Of a stretch of 39,013 nt of DNA, positions 31,600 through 39,013 are shown in pieces. Position numbers and translations under genes: made by a program. The stretch's first letter is position 1. The number at the start of each line of letters is the position of its first letter. The notes beneath the pieces were generated by a model, which saw only the letters and a program-made list of their open reading frames with translations, ran no database searches and had not been told where the DNA came from. The stretch is from Candidatus Saccharimonadota bacterium (GTDB taxonomy: Bacteria; Patescibacteriota; Saccharimonadia; Saccharimonadales; Saccharimonadaceae). Where the stretch lies: positions 1 to 39,013 of the forward strand of contig JAFRHO010000012.1 of the NCBI GenBank assembly GCA_017433245.1, given 5' to 3'.

Positions 31600-34500
31600 T
31601 TATTCGGTTCGCAATGCTTCGACCGGGTCTTTCTTAGAAGCAGCTCTGGCCGGAATAATACCGCCAATCAGTGTTAGAATCACTGATAAACCAATCAAGA
31701 ACAGTGCCATCTTCGGCTCCAAATAAGCCGACAATGGTATATCACCTGTAAAATGATGTAGAATCAGATTGATAATCGGAATCAGAAGATATGACATTCC
31801 AACCCCAAAAAAACCCGACAGGAGCCCAATAATAAACGTCTCCGCGTTAAATATCGATGAAATATTATGCTTCGAGGCACCAATCGCACGCAAAATGCCA
31901 ATTTCCTTCGTTCTTTCATACACTGAGATGTACGTAATGACACCAATCATAATCGAAGATACCACCAACGAAATCGACACAAACGCAATCAAAACATACG
32001 ATACGGCGTCAACAATAGTCTTCACCGACGACATTAGTACGCCAGTCGTATCAGTATAATCAATCACCTTATCGTCCTTTCCAAGCGAGCGCATTTTCTC
32101 ATTATAATCATCCAAGAACTCCATGAAATGCGTCTTACCGTCAAAACTCCAGAAATACATCGCCATCGTAGTCGGATCATCCAAATCTTGATAGCCGAGC
32201 GCTGACAGATTCGTTGCAAGAGTGGATTTCTTTTTAGTAAACATTGCTGTAACTACGCGCGATAACTCATCTTCCGAGAAGTTCAATTTAAACGCACCGA
32301 TTATAGCATCTTGGTCTACATGAAATGCATCGGCAAAACTAGAAGTCAAATAAGACGACAGTTCACCTACTTTAGTTAATATCTCTTTCTTCATCGTAAC
32401 TTCCGTAATCGCCACCGCGAACGAGTCAAAAGCCGACTCCACCGGAACAGCCTGTTGATATTGTTCTAGTACCGGACCAAATATCAATTCTACTATCGGA
32501 ATCGGCATTGTCTCTACGTCATAGGGTATACTCTGCGCCTGCATCGCTGCGTCAAATCCTGTCACATAGGCTGTGAGAAGTCCCTTAAGAAGCCCCGCAA
32601 AAGTCGATTTAAACGTGTCGGCTGATATATAGTACTTCCCCTCCAGGTCTGCGAAACTCTCATTTTCCAAGAAATCATCAACCTTCGTATCAATCTCGGA
32701 CTTCATGAAGGTTCCCGTGCCATCCAATCCAGCAGTATCAAGTTTTAGCTTATCCGCTAGGCTCTTGAATCTTTCCGTCAGCTCTTCTTTCACCGGCGAC
32801 ACATCTGCCGTTATGTCATTAGAAATCTCTTGAATATACTCTGATGTTTTCGCAGCTACTGCATTTTGGTCGATGTTTACTCCGAAGGCCTGCGATAGTT
32901 TGGCTTCGTCAATCGATACTAAATCCGAGAATTCGAAATTATAATCATTCTCTTCTTCGCCAAATTTCGTGCCAGAGAAAATATCTACGTCCGGATTGGC
33001 CAACTGCTGTTTAACAATTTCCGTCTTGTCAGATTTTTCAATAATATGAGTCACTAAGGAAGGTAGGTAAGCAATCCCACTCCCATTCGACATCATCTCC
33101 ACGTTCATCACTGCTACACCGGTAATCTTCAACTTTTCCGACTCGTTGAAAAGGTTTTTCATATATTCTTTGTCGCTAGACATATCTTCATACACATCAT
33201 ATTTACTGTTATACTTATACGTATCCGTATTAGCGACTAATCTGAGATCCACATTCATCAAATCGTCATAAGAAATTTCAAGCGGCTCATTATGAATATC
33301 AGCATTTTCGCCACTCATGATCTTTGAAACAATTTTATTTAATTCGTCCGTGTCATGAAAGCCAAGCGAATAGGTAATCAATTCGGAAACTTCACCCTTA
33401 TTACTTAACACCACCAGCAGTTCATTGTATTCTTCCGGATAACGACCGGCAAGCAGTTCTGTATCACTCCTCAAGTTATCTTCATCATATTGCTGAAACA
33501 CCGAAGTCATCGAAGAATAGTTTCTCAGAAGTGAGGATTCGCCCACCAGAGAAGTAAACAAAGTACTTGGATTCATCTTCGCAATCGCTCCAGTCGCGTC
33601 CTCTGTATATATTAATGGATTTACATTGTATTCATATTCAAGCATCCGGATATCATCCTTCACTTCCGTCTCATGCGCTTCCATATAATCCGCAAAACTC
33701 GGTAAATCATTGTTTGAAACGGTTCCAAGCGTAGAAGTGAGAATCTGGTTTTCCTTGAGCTTCCCGTTGACAAGTTCGCCGTCAGTATTCCCCGTCAAAC
33801 TGAGCAAAATACCAGTGACATCGGCAGTCTCTTTTTGTAACCTCAGCGGATAAGAGGTTAAAGTATCCTCCTCAATCTTATCGATATAATTCTGAAATCC
33901 TGTCGACACGGCACTAATCAGAGCAATACCGATAATGCCAATCGAACCCGCAATTGCTACCAGAATCGTCCGGGCCTTCTTGGTAAGTAAATTCCGCATT
34001 GACAACCCCGCTGCGGTAAACATCGACATCTTAGTCTTTTTGGATTTCTTCTCCGCTTCGGCCAAGTCCAAATCTGTCTTAATTTTACCGTCATACGAAT
34101 TCGAATCTGCAATAATCTTACCATCTTTTAGTTTAATAATACGAGTGGCATATTTCTCGGCGAGTTCCGGATTATGCGTCACCATAATCACTAGTTTATT
34201 CTTTGCTATCTGCTTCAAGATATCCATCACTTGAAGAGACGTCTCGGAATCAAGTGCCCCTGTCGGTTCATCGGCAAGTAAAATATCTGGATCATTCACC
34301 AGTGCCCGAGCAATCGCCACGCGTTGCATCTGGCCACCAGACAGTTGCGACGGCAGTTTATTGATATGCTCTTCGAGCCCAACGTCTTTTAAGACTTTCT
34401 TCGAGCGTCGCACTGATTCGCGTTTCGAGATTCCAGACAGAGTCAGAGCCAAACGTACGTTCTGGAGTACAGTTTGGTGCGGAATCAAATTATAAGACTG

Positions 34501-34767
34501 AAATACGAACCCGACCCGATGATTCCGATAGGCATCCCAATCCCTATCTCGAAAATTCTTAGTTGACTTCTCGTTAATCTTCAAATCACCCGAAGTGTAT
34601 TGGTCTAATCCACCGATGATGTTTAGGAGCGTAGTCTTACCTGACCCCGACGGACCAAGAATTGCCGCGAATTCCGACTCACGAAAATTAATCGAGACCT
34701 TATCCAACACCACGCGTCGAATACCGCCAGTCTCGTAGACTTTCGTCACTCCCTTCAGCTCTAACAT
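31600..34767 (-). CDS. MacB/FtsX-type ABC transporter, ATPase-permease fusion
   Basis: 1055 residues. The N-terminal ATPase has Walker A GPSGSGKTT (38-46), LSGGQMQRVAIARAL signature, LLADEPTGALD and H-loop MVTHNPELA. A linker leads to the first transmembrane helix (~265-285), then an extracytoplasmic domain of ~550 residues, unusually large, and three C-terminal helices with the FtsX-type ERTKEIGILRAIGAS loop. Such proteins use mechanotransmission to export or detach lipoproteins, peptides or antimicrobials. It follows a two-component system in the same direction, as in antimicrobial-peptide resistance modules. An extended -10-like TGTGCTATAAT ends 10 positions before the ATG. Confidence 0.88.
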   Translation of the reverse strand: MLELKGVTKVYETGGIRRVVLDKVSINFRESEFAAILGPSGSGKTTLLNIIGGLDQYTSGDLKINEKSTKNFRDRDWDAYRNHRVGFVFQSYNLIPHQTVLQNVRLALTLSGISKRESVRRSKKVLKDVGLEEHINKLPSQLSGGQMQRVAIARALVNDPDILLADEPTGALDSETSLQVMDILKQIAKNKLVIMVTHNPELAEKYATRIIKLKDGKIIADSNSYDGKIKTDLDLAEAEKKSKKTKMSMFTAAGLSMRNLLTKKARTILVAIAGSIGIIGIALISAVSTGFQNYIDKIEEDTLTSYPLRLQKETADVTGILLSLTGNTDGELVNGKLKENQILTSTLGTVSNNDLPSFADYMEAHETEVKDDIRMLEYEYNVNPLIYTEDATGAIAKMNPSTLFTSLVGESSLLRNYSSMTSVFQQYDEDNLRSDTELLAGRYPEEYNELLVVLSNKGEVSELITYSLGFHDTDELNKIVSKIMSGENADIHNEPLEISYDDLMNVDLRLVANTDTYKYNSKYDVYEDMSSDKEYMKNLFNESEKLKITGVAVMNVEMMSNGSGIAYLPSLVTHIIEKSDKTEIVKQQLANPDVDIFSGTKFGEEENDYNFEFSDLVSIDEAKLSQAFGVNIDQNAVAAKTSEYIQEISNDITADVSPVKEELTERFKSLADKLKLDTAGLDGTGTFMKSEIDTKVDDFLENESFADLEGKYYISADTFKSTFAGLLKGLLTAYVTGFDAAMQAQSIPYDVETMPIPIVELIFGPVLEQYQQAVPVESAFDSFAVAITEVTMKKEILTKVGELSSYLTSSFADAFHVDQDAIIGAFKLNFSEDELSRVVTAMFTKKKSTLATNLSALGYQDLDDPTTMAMYFWSFDGKTHFMEFLDDYNEKMRSLGKDDKVIDYTDTTGVLMSSVKTIVDAVSYVLIAFVSISLVVSSIMIGVITYISVYERTKEIGILRAIGASKHNISSIFNAETFIIGLLSGFFGVGMSYLLIPIINLILHHFTGDIPLSAYLEPKMALFLIGLSVILTLIGGIIPARAASKKDPVEALRTE

Positions 34768-34793
34768 ATACTATTCATTATAGCACAAGAGCA

Positions 34794-35720
34794 TTAGAAT
34801 TTTAGCGTAAATTTCGTTGTTTTGTTCCGTGAATCCGCAGTCAAATCCCAATTATTTCGCACTGCGATAGATTTTGCAATCGCAAGACCCAATCCCGCGC
34901 CTTCAGATGATTTATCCACTTGATAAAACCTTTCAAAAATATGTGGTAAATCGTCCTTCGATATAGTTGTGCCGTCATTAGATACCGTTAACTCATTATT
35001 CGTTAAGACCAACCGAATTCTTTTATCAGAATACTTGATTGCATTATCTAACAGGATGCCAAGTAGTTGGGTAAAATCTGAAGCCACTATCAGCACTTTT
35101 CCATGGGTCGTCATTTTGGTTGTAAACTGGATTTTTGGGAGTCTTGGTTCAAGGCTTTTTACATAATCGTTTACTAAAGCTCTCAAATCAACTTCATCAA
35201 GTGTACCTTCATCCACCAAATCATTTCTCGCCAAAATGAGTAGCTCATTGTTAAGCGAAGAGAGCTTATTCACTTCCTTCTCTATATTCGATATCCATTT
35301 ATTATCGTGAATATCTGCGGCCTCGAGATTAGCTGAAATCGCCGCTAGTGGTGTTTTAATCTCGTGCGAAGCGTTGGCAATAAAAAGTTTTTGTGACTCA
35401 TAGGCATCTCTAGCCGGCTTAATTGTTTGATTCGCCGTAAAATATGTCACAATGGCAACTATTATTTCAATCTCAACCCCAGCCAGTATCAATGTAATTA
35501 AAAGATCTTTCGCTGCAGCTTGTTTTTCATGTCGGATAGTATCTTTTGCAACATCGTTAGTTTCTTCAGACCGCAATCCAACCTTATTATCTAGTTCAGA
35601 AAAACGTTGCTCAGTAAGATTAGTGGTAATAAAGTATATTGCAAGAAAAACAGGCACCATAATAGCAGTGGTGATGCCAAGAGCCGACCAAATCAACTTA
35701 ATTCTTAGTCTTCTAAACAC
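34794..35720 (-). CDS. Sensor histidine kinase
   Basis: 308 residues. Two membrane helices (~10-33 and ~73-95) enclose a short external loop of ~40 residues. The H box is FIANASHEIKTPLAAI, N box LLDNAIKYS, and ATP lid HIFERFYQVDKSSEGAGLGLA. No HAMP, PAS or other input domain is present, so sensing is through the short loop or a partner such as the downstream ABC transporter. It overlaps the response regulator by 16 nt and is 26 nt from the transporter gene, one operon. Confidence 0.92.
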   Translation of the reverse strand: MFRRLRIKLIWSALGITTAIMVPVFLAIYFITTNLTEQRFSELDNKVGLRSEETNDVAKDTIRHEKQAAAKDLLITLILAGVEIEIIVAIVTYFTANQTIKPARDAYESQKLFIANASHEIKTPLAAISANLEAADIHDNKWISNIEKEVNKLSSLNNELLILARNDLVDEGTLDEVDLRALVNDYVKSLEPRLPKIQFTTKMTTHGKVLIVASDFTQLLGILLDNAIKYSDKRIRLVLTNNELTVSNDGTTISKDDLPHIFERFYQVDKSSEGAGLGLAIAKSIAVRNNWDLTADSRNKTTKFTLKF

Positions 35721-36367
35721 AGTTTATAACCTAAACTTCTAATAGTCTTGATTTGCACCTTTGATTTTATCATTTTTAGCTTCTTACGTAAATATGAGAT
35801 GTAAACTTCAACGTAGTTTTCTTCGAAACTAACCTCCATTCCCCACACGTGTGCCAAGAGCTGTTCTTTTGTCACCGCAGAACCAGGTGTCCTCATCAAA
35901 GCCTCAATGATACCGGCTTCCTTATCAGTCAATTGTACGCCATTGAGCGAGCGATCGTTCAAATTTAGCCCGAGGTCGCCATAACTCAGTATGTGCTTGT
36001 CTTGCAGAGCTGGTCGTCTTGCTAAAGCCTTGAGCCTCGCTACTAATTCCGCTGTTTTAAATGGTTTGGCCAGATAATCATCTGCTCCACATTCAAGTCC
36101 TTTTACTTTTTCTTCGACTTCATTTAGCGCTGACAGCATCAACACAGGCGTCTTGACTCCGCGTTCACGAATCGCAGTCACTATCGAAAGCCCTGATATT
36201 TTCGGCAATAGGACATCTAGCACTATCACGTCGTAATGAGGCTTCAACGCTAGTTCTAGCCCTTCCCGTCCATCCGCCACCCAGTCAACACTGATATTTT
36301 CTTTCTCCAGCATATGCATCACAGCCTCTGCTAGATAGAATTCATCCTCGACATATAGTATTCTCAT
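35705..36367 (-). CDS. OmpR/PhoB-family response regulator
   Basis: 220 residues from ATG 36367; a longer in-frame start at 36463 is rejected because a TATAAT lies exactly 7 positions from 36367 and the receiver domain begins there (MRILYVEDEF). The receiver has D51 (VIVLDVLLP) as phosphorylation site and K101 (YLAKPF). The C-terminal winged helix ends VEVYISYLRKKLK and IRSLGYKL. It is the first gene of the regulator-kinase-ABC transporter operon and probably controls that transporter. Confidence 0.94.
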   Translation of the reverse strand: MRILYVEDEFYLAEAVMHMLEKENISVDWVADGREGLELALKPHYDVIVLDVLLPKISGLSIVTAIRERGVKTPVLMLSALNEVEEKVKGLECGADDYLAKPFKTAELVARLKALARRPALQDKHILSYGDLGLNLNDRSLNGVQLTDKEAGIIEALMRTPGSAVTKEQLLAHVWGMEVSFEENYVEVYISYLRKKLKMIKSKVQIKTIRSLGYKLCLED

Positions 36368-36373
36368 GCCCCT

Positions 36374-36379
36374 ATTATA
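36374..36379 (-). promoter_or_regulatory. TATAAT -10 of the two-component operon, leaderless
   Basis: Minus-strand TATAAT, 7 positions from ATG 36367. Confidence 0.65.
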
Positions 36380-36474
36380 ATCAATTAACCTTAAAATAGA
36401 TTTAAAAAAACAGAGATTGTCGCAATTGTAAAATAGTTTAACTCCAAGGTTAATCTTACACACTGTCTATCATG

Positions 36475-36483
36475 TGATACAAT
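36475..36483 (+). promoter_or_regulatory. Extended -10 of fic gene, leaderless
   Basis: TGATACAAT; last base 36483, ATG 36490, distance 7. Confidence 0.65.
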
Positions 36484-36489
36484 AATAGT

Positions 36490-37287
36490 ATGCAAACATA
36501 TAATCAGGTAGATGACAGTATTAATCCCGCAGTCAAACGCGAATACTGGGATGTTGCGTTTGGTTTGCAAGCCGTAGATGGCCTCAGACCCTCCAAATAT
36601 CTTGAAACGCTCGCGGATGAACATGTTGAAGGCACCAAGTCATACACAGAAGTTGCTGAAGCGATTAATAACTACTATCAACACAATCAGCAATCTGCAC
36701 CCGATAAGGAAGCCGATATTGTATCAAAGTCTATCTACGCTATACTTGCCGATGAATCATTTTCTTTCAATCTCGTTACCTTTAAAGGCTATCACCGTCG
36801 CCTCTTCGAGGAACTAAACCACGAAGTTTTTCACCCGGGTGAGTTTCGCAAAGTTAACATTACTAAGAAAGAACCCATTCTGAATGGCGATACAGTACAG
36901 TATCAAGATTATGGCTTACTCGAAGAATCACTTCAGTATGACTTTAATGAAGAGCAATCCATCGATTATGTTTCTATGACTCCATCAGAAAAAATTGGCC
37001 GTATCGCTACGTTTACTTCGCGCATCTGGCAAGTCCATCCCTTTCGTGAAGGTAATACTCGTACCACTGCAGTATTTATCGAAAAATATCTACGTAGCCT
37101 CGGCTTTACGGTCGATAATAAATTGTTCGAAAAACACTCCACTTATTTCCGTAATGCCCTAGTTCGTGCAAATTACAACAATCTCCCGCTCGGCATCAAA
37201 GCAACTGACGAATATCTAATTCGTTTCTTCGAAAACCTACTCCAAGCCAAGGAGCGCACGCTAGATGAAACTGCTATGCATATTTAG
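36490..37287 (+). CDS. Fic-domain protein (AMPylase-type)
   Basis: 265 residues. The core motif HPFREGNTRT (183-192) includes the catalytic His, and the flap/target-binding region is NITKKEPILNGDTVQYQDYG. Fic proteins usually transfer AMP from ATP to Tyr/Thr/Ser of a target. The first ~60 residues (GLQAVDGLRPSKYL ... EHVEGTKSYTEVAEAI) resemble the VbhA-like regulatory helix region joined to Fic; the inhibitory S/TxxxEG is DEHVEG here. It closely resembles Fic proteins I recall from gut and oral Firmicutes, Campylobacter and Bacteroidetes, so horizontal transfer is likely. No separate antitoxin gene is seen. Confidence 0.9.
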   Translation: MQTYNQVDDSINPAVKREYWDVAFGLQAVDGLRPSKYLETLADEHVEGTKSYTEVAEAINNYYQHNQQSAPDKEADIVSKSIYAILADESFSFNLVTFKGYHRRLFEELNHEVFHPGEFRKVNITKKEPILNGDTVQYQDYGLLEESLQYDFNEEQSIDYVSMTPSEKIGRIATFTSRIWQVHPFREGNTRTTAVFIEKYLRSLGFTVDNKLFEKHSTYFRNALVRANYNNLPLGIKATDEYLIRFFENLLQAKERTLDETAMHI

Positions 37288-37341
37288 TGCATATATATAA
37301 TATATAGTGCTGAAACTGTATTACAATATCATACACTAACC

Positions 37342-39012
37342 CTACGCGCCAGGAGCGACGCAGCGGAGAGTCCGCCCGTAGTACTTGCTGCTATCGCCTG
37401 TGCCTGGGTAGACGTAAGATGAACTCAGGCTCAAGCGGTAGGCGCTGTAGGACGAGTAGACCGAAGAAGACCAATAGACGCCGCGCGAGCCACGATCGTT
37501 CAGCAAACCGCTGTCGACGTAGCCGGAATAGACGAAGTTGTTAGGATAGGTCCTTATAGAATTAGATGCGTCAGAGCCTTCTGGAGTGCCCGTATAATAA
37601 GGCTGAGTGCTACTTTCATAATTGGCTGGGTTAGTACCACCGTTAATACCTGTAACTACTAGTGACCAGAATTCATTATTGGCTTTATTAGACTTATTGC
37701 CTCCTTTTGGCAAGTGCCAGCCGGATGGGCAAAGAGAGGTACTTGTTACGCTACTATTATTGGCAAAGTTATATGTGAGGTCCGCTATGGCAGCATGCCA
37801 GGTGTAGTAGTTACCATAACTATACATACCAGCATTAGTAGTACTATTAGTAGCTGAGTTAGTGGTTGGATCCTGTGGTCTATTAGCGGAGGTTGATTGA
37901 TTATTGTAATTATTGTAGCGAGGGAATCTATAACCTGGTTCGCTGCCAGAGCCAATATTGACCGTATTATTACTACCGTCTGTACTATATAGACTGTTTG
38001 CGGTAGTGCTATTATTAGCCCAAGGTGCTTCTGAATCGGCGAGACCGGAGAAGTTGCTGTAAATGGAACTAGTACCATAACCTTGGGCGAGAGCGCCAGT
38101 AGAGTTGTCGCTATTAGTGCTCTCTAGTCTCAGGTTTTCAATCATCCAACAATTGCCATCAGCGAGTTTAGCAATAGCGTAAGTTTCATTATCTCGTTGG
38201 TCGGTAAGAGCGGAGACTGAAGTGAGGTTGGCAGTGCCATCAGTCGGTGCAGTTTCTAGGCTACCAGTGCCAGTACCACAGAGTTGTGAGACTTTAGCGG
38301 TGTCTTGGAGGCTACCTTCAGATTTTACCCATACAGCATAGAGAGATAAGCCAGGGTTTGAGCCGGTATACTGTCCGGCGGTAAAGGTAATGTCTTCTTG
38401 TGGGCCGTAGAACTTAGCATTGGTGTTGGTGGTGTAATCAAACTTATCGCTCCAGCCTGCAAAGCCATAGCCAGTTCTACTATAGTTAGAAGCAAGTAGC
38501 GTAGCGGAAGTTGCTGAGGTTGAGACAGTTTGCTGTCCCATGGTACCTTCTGCGGTTACAGTATTAGCAAAATAGCAGATTTTGCCAGAAGGGCAGGATT
38601 GTGGTTGAAGTGAGGTCTCGTTGTATGGATGTATCATAACATACTTCACTTGCCCCACATAGGTATCTCCAGGCTGATTTGGAGCAATAAAGGCGGCATA
38701 GGTAGTATCTATCTTAGCACCTAGGGTAGTATCGGTAGTAGAAGAACCAGTAGAGGCTTTATATTGGGCTACTTTAGTATAAGTATCTGGAATAGCATGC
38801 CAAGAATCAAAACTATTCTGGATAGACATATTAGCAGGTAAGTAAGATATAGTGGAGTCTGTAACTTTATTTACTTTCATAGACCAACTTGAAGTAGTAT
38901 CTCCACTACTATATACAGCAGTATCTATGGCTGCATTAGTATTACTACCTACTAGTTTAGTATGGTTGGTATCATCATAAGAATCGCCAGTATAGCCAAT
39001 GGCATAGATAGC
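37342..39012 (-). CDS. Secreted FISUMP-domain surface protein, N-terminus beyond window; variable-region-like tail
   Basis: The frame is open past the right edge, so the signal peptide and first ~80 residues are missing. The visible part matches the gene at 978: shared module (AIYAIGYTGDSYD ... GQVKYVMIHPYN), InlB-type repeat (GYGFAGWSD ... LYAVW), and FISUMP domain (DQRDNETYAIAKLADGNCWM, SLCPSGWHLPKGG, YYGRTLRCVAPGA). The last ~190 nt are clearly richer in GC than the rest of the gene and contain many NNC codons (Tyr, Ser, Ala, Arg) at scattered positions, as in variable regions made by diversity-generating retroelements. The role is probably ligand binding on the cell surface. Confidence 0.9.
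   Translation of the reverse strand, partial: AIYAIGYTGDSYDDTNHTKLVGSNTNAAIDTAVYSSGDTTSSWSMKVNKVTDSTISYLPANMSIQNSFDSWHAIPDTYTKVAQYKASTGSSTTDTTLGAKIDTTYAAFIAPNQPGDTYVGQVKYVMIHPYNETSLQPQSCPSGKICYFANTVTAEGTMGQQTVSTSATSATLLASNYSRTGYGFAGWSDKFDYTTNTNAKFYGPQEDITFTAGQYTGSNPGLSLYAVWVKSEGSLQDTAKVSQLCGTGTGSLETAPTDGTANLTSVSALTDQRDNETYAIAKLADGNCWMIENLRLESTNSDNSTGALAQGYGTSSIYSNFSGLADSEAPWANNSTTANSLYSTDGSNNTVNIGSGSEPGYRFPRYNNYNNQSTSANRPQDPTTNSATNSTTNAGMYSYGNYYTWHAAIADLTYNFANNSSVTSTSLCPSGWHLPKGGNKSNKANNEFWSLVVTGINGGTNPANYESSTQPYYTGTPEGSDASNSIRTYPNNFVYSGYVDSGLLNDRGSRGVYWSSSVYSSYSAYRLSLSSSYVYPGTGDSSKYYGRTLRCVAPGA
37345..37500 (-). other. Candidate DGR variable region (VR)
   Basis: In sense, Tyr, Ser, Ala, Arg and Val codons ending in C (TAC, TCC, AGC, GCC, CGC, GTC) are clustered, as expected from AAC template codons altered at adenines, ending in a constant block (GRTLRCV). 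GC content rises sharply here. No template repeat or reverse transcriptase lies in this window. Confidence 0.45.
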
Positions 39013-39013
39013 A

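Noticed and set aside
36367-36463. Longer N-terminus of the response regulator
   Set aside because: The 32 extra residues precede the receiver domain, and the TATAAT lies inside them at leaderless distance from ATG 36367.
1-39013. CRISPR array, insertion sequence, rRNA or prophage
   Set aside because: No regularly spaced repeats, transposase, integrase, phage structural gene or rRNA segment was found.

Overview
The window looks like a chromosome segment of a Patescibacteria/CPR bacterium, most likely a Saccharibacterium (TM7). The evidence is compact genes, short gaps, FISUMP-type surface proteins, a VirB2-like pilin fused to a peptidase-like domain, retained L1, and several housekeeping proteins lacking usual zinc modules. 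TGA is a normal stop (nusG, dnaX), so this is not the recoded code-25 Gracilibacteria/Absconditabacteria lineage. The taxonomic call is inference; no rRNA is present.

Layout. 1-2909: two tandem secreted surface proteins sharing one N-terminal module (the first is cut by the window edge). 2976-5427: divergent cdsA and an AMP-forming acyl ligase. 5422-5593: a large inverted repeat that includes both flanking stop codons. 5588-11196: replication/repair block on the minus strand (recR, ybaB, polytopic glycosyltransferase-like protein, dnaB, dnaX, unknown gene). 11340-13577: membrane thioredoxin-fold protein and class V aminotransferase. 13643-16179: pilin/peptidase fusion with a coupled membrane protein. 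16255-20999: secE-nusG-rplK-rplA-rplJ-rplL, interrupted by two unrelated genes and carrying three leader-RNA control candidates (L10 leader, L1-type site, overlapping hairpins before secE). 21170-23902: alpha-glucan phosphorylase and PlsC-like acyltransferase. 24085-30380: an accessory-looking block with a K+-dependent membrane pyrophosphatase and two divergent transcription units (flavoprotein-aldolase fusion, SPOUT methyltransferase, two class I methyltransferases, radical SAM enzyme). 30426-37287: E2-like acyltransferase, tRNA-Gln, MacB-type ABC exporter with a two-component system, and a Fic protein. 37342-39013: a third surface paralogue whose 3' end looks like a diversity-generating-retroelement variable region.

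Two themes cross the window. First, many genes have an extended -10 box (TGNTATAAT-like) whose last base lies exactly 7 positions from the first base of the start codon, which predicts leaderless mRNAs; translation, envelope and accessory genes instead have leaders with Shine-Dalgarno sites. Second, surface proteins appear modular: a conserved secreted N-terminal module joined to different C-terminal modules, one with a variable-region-like tail. The best candidates for undescribed biology are the putative variable region, the pilin-peptidase fusion, the 172-nt inverted repeat, and the divergent radical SAM/flavoprotein island.
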